Source: an uncultured Bacilli bacterium (GTDB lineage: Bacteria > Bacillota_I > Bacilli_A > RFN20 > CAG-826). From it: a DNA stretch of 64,000 nt. The notes beneath the pieces are model-generated. The model had not been told where the DNA came from. It saw only the letters and a list, made by a program, of their open reading frames with translations, and did no database searches. Each line of letters begins with the position of its first letter. Position 1 is the stretch's first letter. The position numbers and the translations under genes are program-made. Below, piece by piece: positions 7,829 through 16,988 of this stretch. The stretch lies in the NCBI GenBank assembly GCA_944376605.1, contig CALWDE010000003.1, forward strand, positions 1-64,000. Reading direction: 5' to 3'.

Positions 7829-8560
7829 ATGAATCAAGAAAAGAAAAGTAAACTTCCTATCTTTAATTTATTTGAATGGATTATTGCTCTTCTTAGTCTT
7901 ATTACTTTTATTACTTTAGGAATTATTTATCACTCCTCTCCTTTTGAAATTATTTCTGTCATTCTTGGTCTATTTGCGGCAATGCTGAACATGAAGAGAA
8001 AGAAATATGCCTTTATCGTGTATTCTCTTTATGTTCTTATCTATGGCATCATGTCTCTTCTTCAAAAACAATATGGAGAAGGTATCTTAAATCTTGCCTT
8101 TAATTTACCTGTTTATTTATATACCGTTTACCGTTTTTATCTTTCCAAAAAGAAAACAAAAGAAGAAAGCTTCTCCATTAGTAATCTTTCTTATAAAGGT
8201 TACATAATCGTTCTTCTTTTTGTTCCTGTTGTGACGACAGGATACGGCTTTCTTCTCTCGTATCTAGATTCTAAATTACCCTTCTTAAATGCCTTAGCGA
8301 CCTCTTTTGCCCTGCTCTCTTGCTACTTAGCAAGCAAAGGTAATCTCTCCCAGTGGATTTTCTGGATTTGTTATTCTTCTTCTCTTGTTGCGATATGGAC
8401 AATCAATTATTTAGAAGCAGGGGAAACAGGCTTGCTTTATTTAGTCCTCAATGGTGTTTATATCTTCCTAAATACTTATAGCTTTATTTTATGGATCAAA
8501 GACTATAAGAAGCAGAAGGAGGAGATCAATAAAGCGAAAGAGATTTCTATTGAAGAATAA
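7829..8560 (+). CDS. pnuC: PnuC family nicotinamide (riboside) transporter
   Basis: 243 residues with about seven membrane segments. The family features are visible: LFEWIIALLSLITF at the N-terminus, ILNLAFNLPVYLYTVYRF, GNLSQWIFWICYS, and a final segment ending YSFILWIKDYKKQ. PnuC proteins import nicotinamide riboside or a related vitamin, usually by facilitated diffusion with trapping by a cytosolic kinase. No nadR-like kinase lies nearby, but a glutamine-dependent nadE is at 44298-46196. Transcribed alone; ribosome site GAGGT 6-10 nt upstream of the ATG. Confidence 0.85.
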   Translation: MNQEKKSKLPIFNLFEWIIALLSLITFITLGIIYHSSPFEIISVILGLFAAMLNMKRKKYAFIVYSLYVLIYGIMSLLQKQYGEGILNLAFNLPVYLYTVYRFYLSKKKTKEESFSISNLSYKGYIIVLLFVPVVTTGYGFLLSYLDSKLPFLNALATSFALLSCYLASKGNLSQWIFWICYSSSLVAIWTINYLEAGETGLLYLVLNGVYIFLNTYSFILWIKDYKKQKEEINKAKEISIEE

Positions 8561-8732
8561 AGCTTCTATTGATTTAAGTTTTCTAATCTATAAAGAATTC
8601 TTTACCTATTGAGAACTCTTTTAAGATAACGTGTTATGGTTATTAGATAGGTTCCTCTTGACTCCTGTCTAAGAAATCTTTTTCTACATTGTGTGCTTAA
8701 AACATTTTAAAATATTTTTACAAAAAAGTATT

Positions 8733-10184
8733 ATGGAATTTTATATTAGTGACAAAGCACCAATCGACCCGGATGAAATACGAAATAAGTTTATTGAGTA
8801 TTTTGAAAATATAAATCAGGGTGATTTTGCTAGATACGAAACTGGCTATGACAAAGACATTAGTAGTACAAAAACGTTTTATTATGGCATGTATTTAGCG
8901 AGGGGAAAAACGCCGATATTGTCCAACGATTTTTTGTCTTTTTTGCGGAACAAAAGAAATCTTTATGTTTTAACAACTTCTCATTCGGATTTTTATGTTA
9001 CTTTTGGTTACCATTATAAAATTAATTACACTGTTTCTTATCAAACAACAGAAAGTGAAATAAGTGGTTTTAAAGTCAGCGACGCTCCTTTTTATTCATT
9101 CCATAAATATGATGTAGATCCAGTTTATTCATCATCAAATGTTTTAAAATCTTTTAATGAAACCAGAAGCCACAGCGCAGTTGGCATTGTCAAAATAGAT
9201 TATTCAGGTAATTTTTGTGGATTAAGCAAAACTGACGAGTGTGATTCTTTATCTTATTGGCCGGTAAATCCTAATCGACAAGCCTATTTTAAAGGCTCTT
9301 ATAAAAAGACAAGTGTAGAAGAAATAAAAAAGCTTACCTATCTTAAGCAATTTTCTGTCCCTTCAAATAGCAATATATCCGATTATATCAAAGGTTATTG
9401 TGGTTATTTAAGTGATCACTATAGCGTTATACGCGAAGACAAAGCAAAGATAAAAGATGAATATTATAGCTATAATATTTACGAAATTTCGGATGACAGT
9501 ATATCGATTTCAAATAGCAATTTAATTTCTACCTTTTATCTTGTTTGCGTTAACTCTTATACCTATAAAATCAAATTTACTTATAAGCAAAAAACATATG
9601 AGTATGATTTTGATACTTTGCCTCCTCCTGATAAAATTTTCTTGGAATATAGTCCAGAATTTTCTAAGTATCATAAGGAAGCTTTTTCTATACTCTGGGA
9701 CCAAAAATTTAAAACAGAAAACAATGAAGAAGAAAACCTGCAAAAGACAAATAGTTTGCAAAAGTTATTTCATCGGCGTAAGACCGGACATCTTGTCACA
9801 ATGCTTCTAATAACGGCATTTTTCCTTACCTTTTTTACCTTATCGATGGTTTATCAGGATTATTTAATAAATTACGCGGGATTAATGCCTTGGCTTCGTT
9901 CTATGCTTACTTGGCCAATATGTCTTTATCAAATCGTTCCGCTTTTATTATTCGGTATTTCCTGTTTTTTATATTCTCATAGTCAAACCGTTTTCAAAGA
10001 TTATCGTTTTTCGCGGAACAAAAACTATTTGGGCCAAGTTGAAGTCATTGAAGAAGCACAAATAAAAAAGTTAAAAAGAAAAGATTCTATTTATTCAGCA
10101 ATCCTTATTGTTCTTGAGGTGTTTCTTGCTATTGGCATGATTTTTCATCTTTTATTGTGGATTATCATATTCATGAGTTTTTAA
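8733..10184 (+). CDS. unknown protein with large soluble domain and three C-terminal membrane segments
   Basis: About 483 residues. I chose the ATG at 8733 (MEFYISDKAPID) over a GTG at 8691; neither has a clear ribosome site. Residues 1 to about 360 look soluble, rich in Tyr, Ser and Lys, with no signal peptide and no motif I recognise. Three hydrophobic segments follow (MLLITAFFLTFFTLSMV; ICLYQIVPLLLFGISCFL; and one ending the protein), leaving a tail-anchored topology with the domain probably in the cytoplasm. A positively charged stretch (LFHRRKTGH) precedes the first segment. It stands alone. Confidence 0.65.
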   Translation: MEFYISDKAPIDPDEIRNKFIEYFENINQGDFARYETGYDKDISSTKTFYYGMYLARGKTPILSNDFLSFLRNKRNLYVLTTSHSDFYVTFGYHYKINYTVSYQTTESEISGFKVSDAPFYSFHKYDVDPVYSSSNVLKSFNETRSHSAVGIVKIDYSGNFCGLSKTDECDSLSYWPVNPNRQAYFKGSYKKTSVEEIKKLTYLKQFSVPSNSNISDYIKGYCGYLSDHYSVIREDKAKIKDEYYSYNIYEISDDSISISNSNLISTFYLVCVNSYTYKIKFTYKQKTYEYDFDTLPPPDKIFLEYSPEFSKYHKEAFSILWDQKFKTENNEEENLQKTNSLQKLFHRRKTGHLVTMLLITAFFLTFFTLSMVYQDYLINYAGLMPWLRSMLTWPICLYQIVPLLLFGISCFLYSHSQTVFKDYRFSRNKNYLGQVEVIEEAQIKKLKRKDSIYSAILIVLEVFLAIGMIFHLLLWIIIFMSF

Positions 10185-10252
10185 GAAAATACTGCATAAA
10201 AATGAATCGAAAAATAAAGAACTTCTGTTTCTTTTTATCTCTGCTTTTTCTT

Positions 10253-10321
10253 TTTACACATTTGTGCATTTTTATTTAACACTTTCGTGGTAATTTACTT
10301 TACACATTTGTGCTAATTTTG
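10253..10321. repeat. three 23-bp tandem repeats with CAC-N4-GTG dyads
   Basis: Units 10253-10275, 10276-10298 and 10299-10321 are exactly 23 bp each and share a TT(T/A)ACAC(A/T)TT(T/C)GTG core. Each contains a small dyad: CACATTTGTG at 10257 and 10303, CACTTTCGTG at 10280. Phased dyads suggest an operator array or iteron-like site. They lie about 210 bp before the lipoprotein gene at 10530. The rest of 10185-10529 is AT-rich with no gene. Confidence 0.65.
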
Positions 10322-10529
10322 CTAAAAAACGAACTTTTTTGGTAAATATGACAAAAAACAAGATTTAGGTATATATGCAAAAAGGTGCAATTAATTGCCT
10401 AAATAAAGTTTTAAAAGGCGCAACTTACTATTCTAAAAAGACAAAAAAGTGTGTTTTATCTTGCCTTATTGTTAAACTGGATGTAGTAATTCCGTTCTTC
10501 ATTTTTTATATTTATGGCGAGGAGAACAA

Positions 10530-10934
10530 ATGAAAAAGAAGTGGTACTTCTCTCTTATTTTACTGACTAGTCTTCTTTCTTTTTCTTCTTGCCATAACGC
10601 GGATACTTACTACGATTATTCTCTTTATTATTCCTATCAAAATGCTGGGAAAGGAATTGAAGTATATTGCTGGCAAGATAAGGAGAGTTGGCAAAGCGGT
10701 ATTTTGCCTGGCACAAACCGTTTAAAAAGCGTTGAAGAAGTAGAGTGGCTTCAAGTTAATCTTCCTTGCCCTTTAGCAAAGATGCGAGAAATATTAGATA
10801 CTTACGAGGAAGAGATGATTACCGTGATACTTGTAAGTAACCCTCCTCTTCCTAGTGAACTTACTCACGAGATTAGGGAAGATGATCATACTTATTCTTT
10901 CCTTATGGTGGCTTTAGGTTTAGGGCAAGAGTGA
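10530..10934 (+). CDS. small predicted lipoprotein
   Basis: 134 residues. Signal peptide MKKKWYFSLILLTSLL with lipobox SFSSC (Cys near residue 21), so predicted to be anchored to the outer face of the membrane. The mature part is short, Tyr-rich at first (YYDYSLYYSY), with no recognised domain. Ribosome site GAGGAGA lies about 7 nt before the ATG. It ends 2 bp from the convergent acetyltransferase gene. Confidence 0.75.
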   Translation: MKKKWYFSLILLTSLLSFSSCHNADTYYDYSLYYSYQNAGKGIEVYCWQDKESWQSGILPGTNRLKSVEEVEWLQVNLPCPLAKMREILDTYEEEMITVILVSNPPLPSELTHEIREDDHTYSFLMVALGLGQE

Positions 10935-10936
10935 GT

Positions 10937-11386
10937 TTATTCTTTATTCAGTAAGTTTTTCTTAAGAAAGATTTCTGCAGCTTGATCAAAGGGAGTGTTT
11001 TCTAGAAAAAGCGCTCCACAGTCGATATATCCTAGTCTTCGATATAAAAACTGAGCTTTTTCATCCGCCTGGGTAGATAAAAGAACAAGAGGATAGCCTT
11101 CCTCTTTTAAATTCTCTTCATAAAGAAGAAGACTTTTCGTGCCAAATCCTTTTTCTCTTTCCTCTTCTTTTATAATGAAATGTTCGATGAAAGGTAACTT
11201 TTCCCATAAAAAAGAAGCAAGAATCATTCCTAGTGCTTCTCCTTCTTTCAAAATAAGATAAGACAAGGTAGAGGAGAGATAACTTGCAAAGTGATGCTTT
11301 TTCAGACGCGGTAACAATTCCTTGCAAAAAGCAAAATCATTTTCTTCTAATTTCCTTAGAGAGATCTTCTCACTTCTCTGATTCAT
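10937..11386 (-). CDS. GNAT family N-acetyltransferase
   Basis: 149 residues of the GNAT fold. The acetyl-CoA loop appears as EREKGFGTKSLL (R/Q-x-x-G-x-G/A) near residues 78-89, and ADEKAQFLYRRLGYIDCG is the usual last-third motif (FYxxxGF). It transfers an acetyl group from acetyl-CoA to an unknown amine. Ribosome site AAAGGAG lies 6 nt upstream of the ATG. It is divergent from a second GNAT gene at 11466; the two share an 80-bp promoter region. Confidence 0.85.
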   Translation of the reverse strand: MNQRSEKISLRKLEENDFAFCKELLPRLKKHHFASYLSSTLSYLILKEGEALGMILASFLWEKLPFIEHFIIKEEEREKGFGTKSLLLYEENLKEEGYPLVLLSTQADEKAQFLYRRLGYIDCGALFLENTPFDQAAEIFLKKNLLNKE

Positions 11387-11465
11387 ATCTTTCTCCTTTT
11401 TGCTTTCTAAAGATATCCAAAGAAAAGTGAATATACTACCTTCTAAAAGAAAAAGGAGAGTTTAT

Positions 11466-12023
11466 ATGGCCTCTTATGAAGTAAAATTATTAGAGAAAGA
11501 GAAGTGGAAAGGCACTTATTTGCCAATCTCTTACTCGGTAAAAGAACTCTATGAAGTGCATTATGAGGAAGACACTCTCCATAATGTCACTTTAAAACTT
11601 GTTCGTACTGCTCTAGAGGAGCCCTTTGTTCATACAAATGTCGAAGATGATATGCCCGATAAGCTTTATCAAAACTATTTTCCAAATGCAGAGGCATACG
11701 GCATTTTAGAAGGAGATACGTTAATCGCGGTGATTGAATGCTATGAAGAAGACTGGTCAAACCGCATGAGAGTGACCGAGTTATGGACAGAAGAAAGTCA
11801 CCGCAGAAAAGGACTTGCTACCCTTTTAATGAACTATGTCAAACTTCTAGCCTCAAAAAGAAAAAATAGAGCGATTATTTTAGAAACACAAACCTCAAAT
11901 CTTCCTGCCTTAGACTTCTATTTTTCCCAGGGTTTTGTCTTTGACGGCATCGAAAGAACCTGTTATCACAACGATGATATTAAGCGAAAAGAAGTGCGTC
12001 TTGAACTAGTGTTCTTTTTTTAA
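11466..12023 (+). CDS. GNAT family N-acetyltransferase
   Basis: 185 residues from the ATG at 11466, chosen because AAAAGGAG sits 7 nt upstream; the frame extends further 5' but without a ribosome site. The GNAT acetyl-CoA loop is ESHRRKGLATLLMNYV, followed by the second core motif ALDFYFSQGFVFDG. The N-terminal 60 residues are family-variable. The substrate is unknown; proteins of this shape are often annotated as streptothricin-acetyltransferase-like, but nothing here proves resistance. Confidence 0.82.
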   Translation: MASYEVKLLEKEKWKGTYLPISYSVKELYEVHYEEDTLHNVTLKLVRTALEEPFVHTNVEDDMPDKLYQNYFPNAEAYGILEGDTLIAVIECYEEDWSNRMRVTELWTEESHRRKGLATLLMNYVKLLASKRKNRAIILETQTSNLPALDFYFSQGFVFDGIERTCYHNDDIKRKEVRLELVFFF

Positions 12024-12158
12024 AAGTGAATTGAATTTTTTCGTATTTATTGAGCTTTTTTCGAAATATTTTCCATGAAGGTGGAGCCTTGTATATCGCC
12101 TCTTAGGGATAAGTGAATATGGTAAAATTAGTCATAAGAAATCAAGGGGATATACACA

Positions 12159-12983
12159 ATGAATCAGAAGGAAATTACCGTATTAGAACAGACAATACAC
12201 ATCAATAAAGACGACTATTTTTCTTTGACAGATATAGCACGATATAAAAATCCAGAGGCCCCTGCCGATGTGGTCAAAAATTGGCTCAGGCGTAAAGACA
12301 CGATAGAGTTTATTGGATTGTGGGAACAACTCAATAATCCGAATTTTAACGTGGTCGAATTCGACCAGATTAAAAATGAGGCTGGGCACAATTATTTCAC
12401 GCTTTCGCCGAAGAAGTGGATAGAGAGCGTTAATGCCATCGGATTGGTTTCCAAAGCAGGGAAATATCATGGTGGAACTTACGCCCACAAGGATATCGCA
12501 TTACAGTTTGCCTCGTGGATTTCGCCGGAGATTCATCTTTATATTATTAAGGAGTTCCAACGTCTAAAAGTAGAGGAAAAGAAGCAGCTTGATTGGTCTA
12601 TAAAACGTGAGTTTGCCAAAATCAATTACCGAATTCATACGGATGCAATAAAAGATAACATTATCATCCCTCTTAAAATATCAAAGGAGCAGGCTGCCTA
12701 TGTTTATGCAAGTGAGGCAGATGTGCTTAATGTAGCTTTATTTGGAATGACGGCCAAACAGTGGCAAGATCAAAACCCCGATAAAAAAGGCAACATCCGT
12801 GACTACGCTAAGGTGCCGCAACTCATATGTCTATCTAATCTTGAAAATCTAAACGCTTATTTGATGGAGCGCGGAATAAGTCAATCCGAAAGACTTTTGG
12901 AGTTAAATAAAGCAGCCATTAGACAAATGAAAATCTTAGTAGAGGAGAGGGCAAAATTACTTGATGAAAGTCTAGATGAGTAG
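12159..12983 (+). CDS. KilA-N domain protein (phage-derived)
   Basis: 274 residues. The N-terminal 110 residues form a KilA-N domain: YFSLTDIARYKN, VVKNWLRRKDTIEFIGLWEQ, and GTYAHKDIALQFASWISPEI. The rest is helical and charged. KilA-N proteins are DNA-binding proteins of phages and mobile elements; cellular copies such as this are common in host-associated bacteria and their role is unknown. Codon choice (more GC-ending codons) differs visibly from neighbours. No other phage gene is nearby. Ribosome site AGGGGAT lies about 8 nt upstream. Confidence 0.88.
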   Translation: MNQKEITVLEQTIHINKDDYFSLTDIARYKNPEAPADVVKNWLRRKDTIEFIGLWEQLNNPNFNVVEFDQIKNEAGHNYFTLSPKKWIESVNAIGLVSKAGKYHGGTYAHKDIALQFASWISPEIHLYIIKEFQRLKVEEKKQLDWSIKREFAKINYRIHTDAIKDNIIIPLKISKEQAAYVYASEADVLNVALFGMTAKQWQDQNPDKKGNIRDYAKVPQLICLSNLENLNAYLMERGISQSERLLELNKAAIRQMKILVEERAKLLDESLDE

Positions 12984-13063
12984 AGGTAAAAGTGTGACAT
13001 CATACTTGCTCGAATTTGTTTGAAGAATATTGTCATTATGGCAGCAAGATTAAGATGTTTTTA

Positions 13064-13091
13064 TTCTGAAACATAGGTCTTCAGAATTTTT
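13064..13091 (+). terminator. rho-independent terminator after KilA-N gene
   Basis: TTCTGAA (13064-13070) / TTCAGAA (13080-13086) followed by five T. It ends the KilA-N transcript. The remaining 110 bp to the next gene hold its promoter region only. Confidence 0.6.
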
Positions 13092-13203
13092 ATATCGTAT
13101 CTTTTCTATAAAGTGACTATTTATATCTTCTATACTAGATTAAGAAAGATATATAACGGTTTTTACCTGTAAATATCTAAACTAAAAGCAGGAGGAGCCA
13201 TTT

Positions 13204-14064
13204 ATGGAAAACATCAAACTATATAACGGAGTGGAAATCCCAGTGAATGGGTTTGGGGTTTACCAAGTTTCAAAAGAAGACTGTAAGGGGAGTGTTCTTG
13301 CTGCTTTAAGAGCGGGTTACCGCCATATTGATACTGCTCAGTCTTACTTTAATGAAAGCGAAGTGGGGGACGCTTTAAAAGAAAGCGAAGTAGAACGGAA
13401 AGACATTTTCTTAACCACTAAAGTATGGATTGATCACTATGGAGAAGGAAAAACTTACACTTCTGTTATTGAATCCTTACGAAAATTAAAAACGGACTAT
13501 CTTGATTTAATCTTACTTCATCAGCCAGTAGGAGATTATTACAGTGCTTATCGCGATTTAGAAAAGCTTTATGAAGAAGGCAAGGTTCGCGCGATTGGTG
13601 TTTCCAATTTTTACCCAGACCGCTTAGTGGATATTTGCCGTTTTGTGAAGATTCCTCCTATGGTCAATCAAATCGAAGTCAATGTGTTTCATCAGCAGAT
13701 TGAAGCGAAGAAGTGGGCGGATAAATATCATGTTGTTTTAGAAGCCTGGGCACCTTTTGCAGAAGGTAGAAATAACATGTTCCATAATGAAGTGTTAACG
13801 CGTATTGGACAAAAATATCATAAGAGTGTTGCCCAGGTGATTCTCCGCTGGTTATATCAAAGAGGGATTATCTCTCTTGCAAAATCTGTTCATGAAGAAA
13901 GAATCAAAGAGAATTTTGACATTTATTCTTTCGCATTAAGTGAAGAAGATATGGCAGAAATTGCTAAGTTAGACACCAAAACATCTTCTTTCTTCTCTCA
14001 CCAAGATCCTGCGATTATGGAATGGTTTGGAGAGTTAATTGCTGAAAGAAGAAGCAAAGAGTAA
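13204..14064 (+). CDS. aldo/keto reductase
   Basis: 286 residues, the normal size for a single-domain NAD(P)H-dependent aldo/keto reductase (TIM barrel). Catalytic tetrad in context: Asp in YRHIDTAQSY (about 40-49), the Tyr of SYFNE, Lys in LTTKVW, and His in ILLHQP. GVSNFYPDRL and the C-terminal cofactor loop IISLAKSVHEERIKEN are also present. It reduces aldehydes or ketones; the substrate is not predictable. Strong ribosome site AGGAGGAG about 8 nt before the ATG. Single-gene transcript upstream of GH31. Confidence 0.92.
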   Translation: MENIKLYNGVEIPVNGFGVYQVSKEDCKGSVLAALRAGYRHIDTAQSYFNESEVGDALKESEVERKDIFLTTKVWIDHYGEGKTYTSVIESLRKLKTDYLDLILLHQPVGDYYSAYRDLEKLYEEGKVRAIGVSNFYPDRLVDICRFVKIPPMVNQIEVNVFHQQIEAKKWADKYHVVLEAWAPFAEGRNNMFHNEVLTRIGQKYHKSVAQVILRWLYQRGIISLAKSVHEERIKENFDIYSFALSEEDMAEIAKLDTKTSSFFSHQDPAIMEWFGELIAERRSKE

Positions 14065-14257
14065 TCATGGGAAAAAGTTTATGTTCTTACTGCTATATTT
14101 TTTAGCAAGTGGCTCTAGAGGAAATTGAAATTTATTTTTGAATTCTTAGTGTTTCTTTCTCTGCGATTTAAAAAATGCTGCAAACTTGCTTTTTATAGAA
14201 AAGGAGAGTTGCATTTTTTAATAAAAGAAAAGAAAAAGTAAATCTCTTATATAGGAA

Positions 14258-14275
14258 AGCGAAGCGCGTTTCGCT
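14258..14275. promoter_or_regulatory. LacI-family-like operator upstream of GH31
   Basis: AGCGAAGCG/CGTTTCGCT is an 18-bp palindrome with one mismatched pair and a central GC, the usual shape of LacI/GalR-family operators. It lies just 3' of a TATATA -10-like box (near 14248) and 37 bp before the GH31 start. It does not fit the cre consensus, so a sugar-specific repressor is more likely than CcpA. Confidence 0.5.
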
Positions 14276-14311
14276 AACATAATGGTTAGAAAAAAATAAG
14301 GAGACTTATTT

Positions 14312-16900
14312 ATGGCGAAACGTGCGAAAGCTGTAAAGATGGAAGGAAATAAAAAAGAAGGTGCTCGTTACCTTGTCGAGTATTTGAAAGGCGGCATTAT
14401 TCATATTGAAGAAATTGGTAAAAAAGGAAGTTTAACAGACGATACCTTTTTTGTTCCAAATAAAAGCAAATTAGAAAGAGAAGCGCGTGTAGAAGTTATC
14501 GGAAAAAGAAAGTTCCTTCTTCCATTAGAAGATGGGAAGTATCTCTTAACAATTGATGATGGAAAAGAAAAAATGATTACGTTAGAAGGGCCTCGTTCTT
14601 TCTTCTTCCAAATGCCGATACTCTTAAAAAATACAGGACATTTGCCAGAACCTGCTTTAACGCCAAGCGTGTATATGCTTACCGACTACCCCCGCGTTAT
14701 TATGCCAAAGGAAGCGTATGGCACAGTGCCTACAAGAAAAGGGGGCTGGAAGGTTAGAAGAGATGGCTTTGAGCTTTATCTACTTCTTTGTAAGAGAGAT
14801 CCTTACTTATTAAGAAAGCAATACGCTTCTTTAACTGGCACTGCGCCTTTAGTACCTTTAAGTGCACTTGGCGCTTGGGATTCTCGTTATTTTGAATATA
14901 CCGATGCTTCGGTTAAAGAAGAGGTAGAAAATTACGAAAAGTATGATTTACCTTTAGATTATTTTGTCATTGATACCGATTGGCGGAAGTCTGGAGCAAA
15001 ACCTGGAGCAGGATATACTTTAAACGAAGAAGATTTTCCAGATTTATCTTCCACTTTTGCTTATTTGCATGAAAAGGGAATTTCCTCGATGTTTAATGAT
15101 CATCCAGAACCCTTAAAAGAAGCAAAATCGTTATGGGACTATGTAGAGTCTTCTTATCGAAAAGAGAATTTAACCCATTACTTAGAACTTGGACTTGATG
15201 CTTGGTGGTATGACCGGAACTGGTGGACAAGATTAAAAACCCCAGTGAAAGAAATTCACCCAGAAACTTTTGGCTTATATCTTTATCAAAATGTAGAAGA
15301 AGATTTCCATCAAAAAACTAAAAAAGAAGATTACCCCTTAAGAAGTCTTGTTATGGGCAATGTCGATAACGTCTTAAACGGGGAATGGATTGGGATTGAT
15401 AATTCTGCTTCTCACCGCTATGGCATTCAGTGGACGGGAGATAACTGGATGACGAATTTTGATTTAAAGCAAGAATTTGCGAATATGTTAAGAGGTGGGA
15501 ACGACTTAATTACTTATATTAACAGCGATCTTACTGGTCATATTGGAGATGGCTCTGAGAGACTTTACGCAAGATGGTTGGAGTTTGGTGCTTTTTCTCC
15601 GATTTATCGCTTCCATAGCACAAAAGGGAATAAGCGTTACCGTCAAGCGTGGAATTATGGGGAAGTTGGCTTAAAGGTTGCGAGAGAATATGGACATTTA
15701 CGTTACCGCTTATTACCCCTTTATTATTCTTTAGCGCATGAAGCTTATGAAACAGGTGTTCCGATGATTCGTTCTCTTACTTATCTTGATAAGAGTAAAA
15801 AAGCGCGAAGAGAAGATGTTGCTCTTTTAGGTGATCATCTTCTTTTTGGCTTAGTGCCACACGAAGATATCTCTTATGCACCAGAAGAAGATGCCTATAT
15901 CGACGGAGTTAAGTTTACTTACTTTGAGGGAAAGGAATGTAAAGGAGAACCTATCTATGAAGAGAAGAAAAAAGTGCTTCATGAAGATTGGTCTTATCAC
16001 TCTCCTATCCCTAATCACAGCCTTTATCACTATAGCGCGATTATCGAATTCACTTTCGTTTCAACCTTAAAAGGTAAAAACGCGCTTCTTATCGGATCAG
16101 ATGACGGCATTCGTGTATATGTTGATGGCGAGCTGAAAGATGATTCTTGGGGCAATCGCGGCTTTGCCTATGATGAAATCATGACCTTAGAAGAAGGGGA
16201 GAAGCATCAAATTAAAATTGAATATTTCCAAGATGAAGGAGGCGCAGGAATCTCTCTTTTAATGCGTCCTTTAGAAGAAAAAGACGATATTGCTTCCACT
16301 TATTTACCAAAAGGAAAGATGTACCGCGATTTATTCACAGGTGAGTTAAGGAAAGGGGGAAGGGAGTTTAAGAAAGCTTATTCCTTCTTACAAATTCCTC
16401 TTTATACAGAAAGTTGGAACATCATTCCTCTTTTACCAGACCATAGTAACGCGAAAAAGAAAGCCTGGGATACGCTTATCCTTGATTTATATGCTTCCGA
16501 TGAAGCGGGATCTGCAAGTGTAGATCTCTATGAAGACGATCAAGAAACGCTTGCTTATCAAGACGGGCAATTCCGCCTTACGCGTTACACCTTCTCTTAT
16601 CGCAATGAAAAAGAATATGAACTTACCTTTGGCGTACCACAAGGCAGCTTTACAGGAGAGAAGTGGTGCGAAAAGCGGCATATGGTTTTCCGTCTCCATT
16701 TAAATGATGGTAAGAAACTTGTCCACTGCTACGACCCGGGAGACGGACAGGTATTACCCATCACTTTCTTTAAGAGAGATCCTTCTGCTTTCCCTTTAAA
16801 GAGTAACGGGGCTTCACCAGACGCTGATGTCTATCAAATGGAAGCGGATGTTCCTTTAAAAGATGTAGGAGAAATGCATCTGCGTTTTATCTTAGAATAA
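14312..16900 (+). CDS. glycoside hydrolase family 31 (alpha-glucosidase type) with PA14-like insert
   Basis: 862 residues. N-terminal beta domain, then the GH31 barrel: DYFVIDTDWR, MFNDHPEP, a nucleophile Asp in GLDAWWYDRNWW (about 300) and acid/base Asp in IQWTGDNWM (about 375). Further family motifs are GAFSPIYRFHS and RYRLLPLYYSLAHEAYE. Residues about 565-660 (ALLIGSDDGIRVYVDGE...EGGAGISLLMRP) look like a PA14 carbohydrate-binding module. No signal peptide, so probably cytoplasmic. It should release terminal alpha-linked glucose or a related sugar from oligosaccharides. An operator-like palindrome lies upstream. Confidence 0.9.
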   Translation: MAKRAKAVKMEGNKKEGARYLVEYLKGGIIHIEEIGKKGSLTDDTFFVPNKSKLEREARVEVIGKRKFLLPLEDGKYLLTIDDGKEKMITLEGPRSFFFQMPILLKNTGHLPEPALTPSVYMLTDYPRVIMPKEAYGTVPTRKGGWKVRRDGFELYLLLCKRDPYLLRKQYASLTGTAPLVPLSALGAWDSRYFEYTDASVKEEVENYEKYDLPLDYFVIDTDWRKSGAKPGAGYTLNEEDFPDLSSTFAYLHEKGISSMFNDHPEPLKEAKSLWDYVESSYRKENLTHYLELGLDAWWYDRNWWTRLKTPVKEIHPETFGLYLYQNVEEDFHQKTKKEDYPLRSLVMGNVDNVLNGEWIGIDNSASHRYGIQWTGDNWMTNFDLKQEFANMLRGGNDLITYINSDLTGHIGDGSERLYARWLEFGAFSPIYRFHSTKGNKRYRQAWNYGEVGLKVAREYGHLRYRLLPLYYSLAHEAYETGVPMIRSLTYLDKSKKARREDVALLGDHLLFGLVPHEDISYAPEEDAYIDGVKFTYFEGKECKGEPIYEEKKKVLHEDWSYHSPIPNHSLYHYSAIIEFTFVSTLKGKNALLIGSDDGIRVYVDGELKDDSWGNRGFAYDEIMTLEEGEKHQIKIEYFQDEGGAGISLLMRPLEEKDDIASTYLPKGKMYRDLFTGELRKGGREFKKAYSFLQIPLYTESWNIIPLLPDHSNAKKKAWDTLILDLYASDEAGSASVDLYEDDQETLAYQDGQFRLTRYTFSYRNEKEYELTFGVPQGSFTGEKWCEKRHMVFRLHLNDGKKLVHCYDPGDGQVLPITFFKRDPSAFPLKSNGASPDADVYQMEADVPLKDVGEMHLRFILE

Positions 16901-16916
16901 AATAATTTCTTCTCTT

Positions 16917-16942
16917 AAGCCTCTCTCCTTGAGGGGCTTTTT
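16917..16942 (+). terminator. terminator of the GH31 gene
   Basis: AAGCCTCT (16917-16924) / AGGGGCTT (16932-16939), with one G-U pair, followed by a T run. Confidence 0.75.
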
Positions 16943-16967
16943 AAAAAAGAGGGAACGCTTCCCTCTT
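16943..16967 (-). terminator. terminator of the nitroreductase gene
   Basis: AAGAGGG (16947-16953) / CCCTCTT (16961-16967). On the minus strand the stem is followed by a run of T. It sits back to back with the GH31 terminator, so the two convergent genes are insulated. Confidence 0.75.
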
Positions 16968-16988
16968 CCATAGATTTTTAAATGCTTT

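Noticed and set aside
10341-10394. Two 27-bp approximate repeats starting GGTA(A/T)ATATG
   Set aside because: Similarity is limited to the first ten bases plus A-richness; not distinguishable from chance in AT-rich DNA.
14258-14275. A cre box upstream of GH31
   Set aside because: The palindrome AGCGAAGCG/CGTTTCGCT fails the cre consensus at several fixed positions; listed as a LacI-family-like operator instead.
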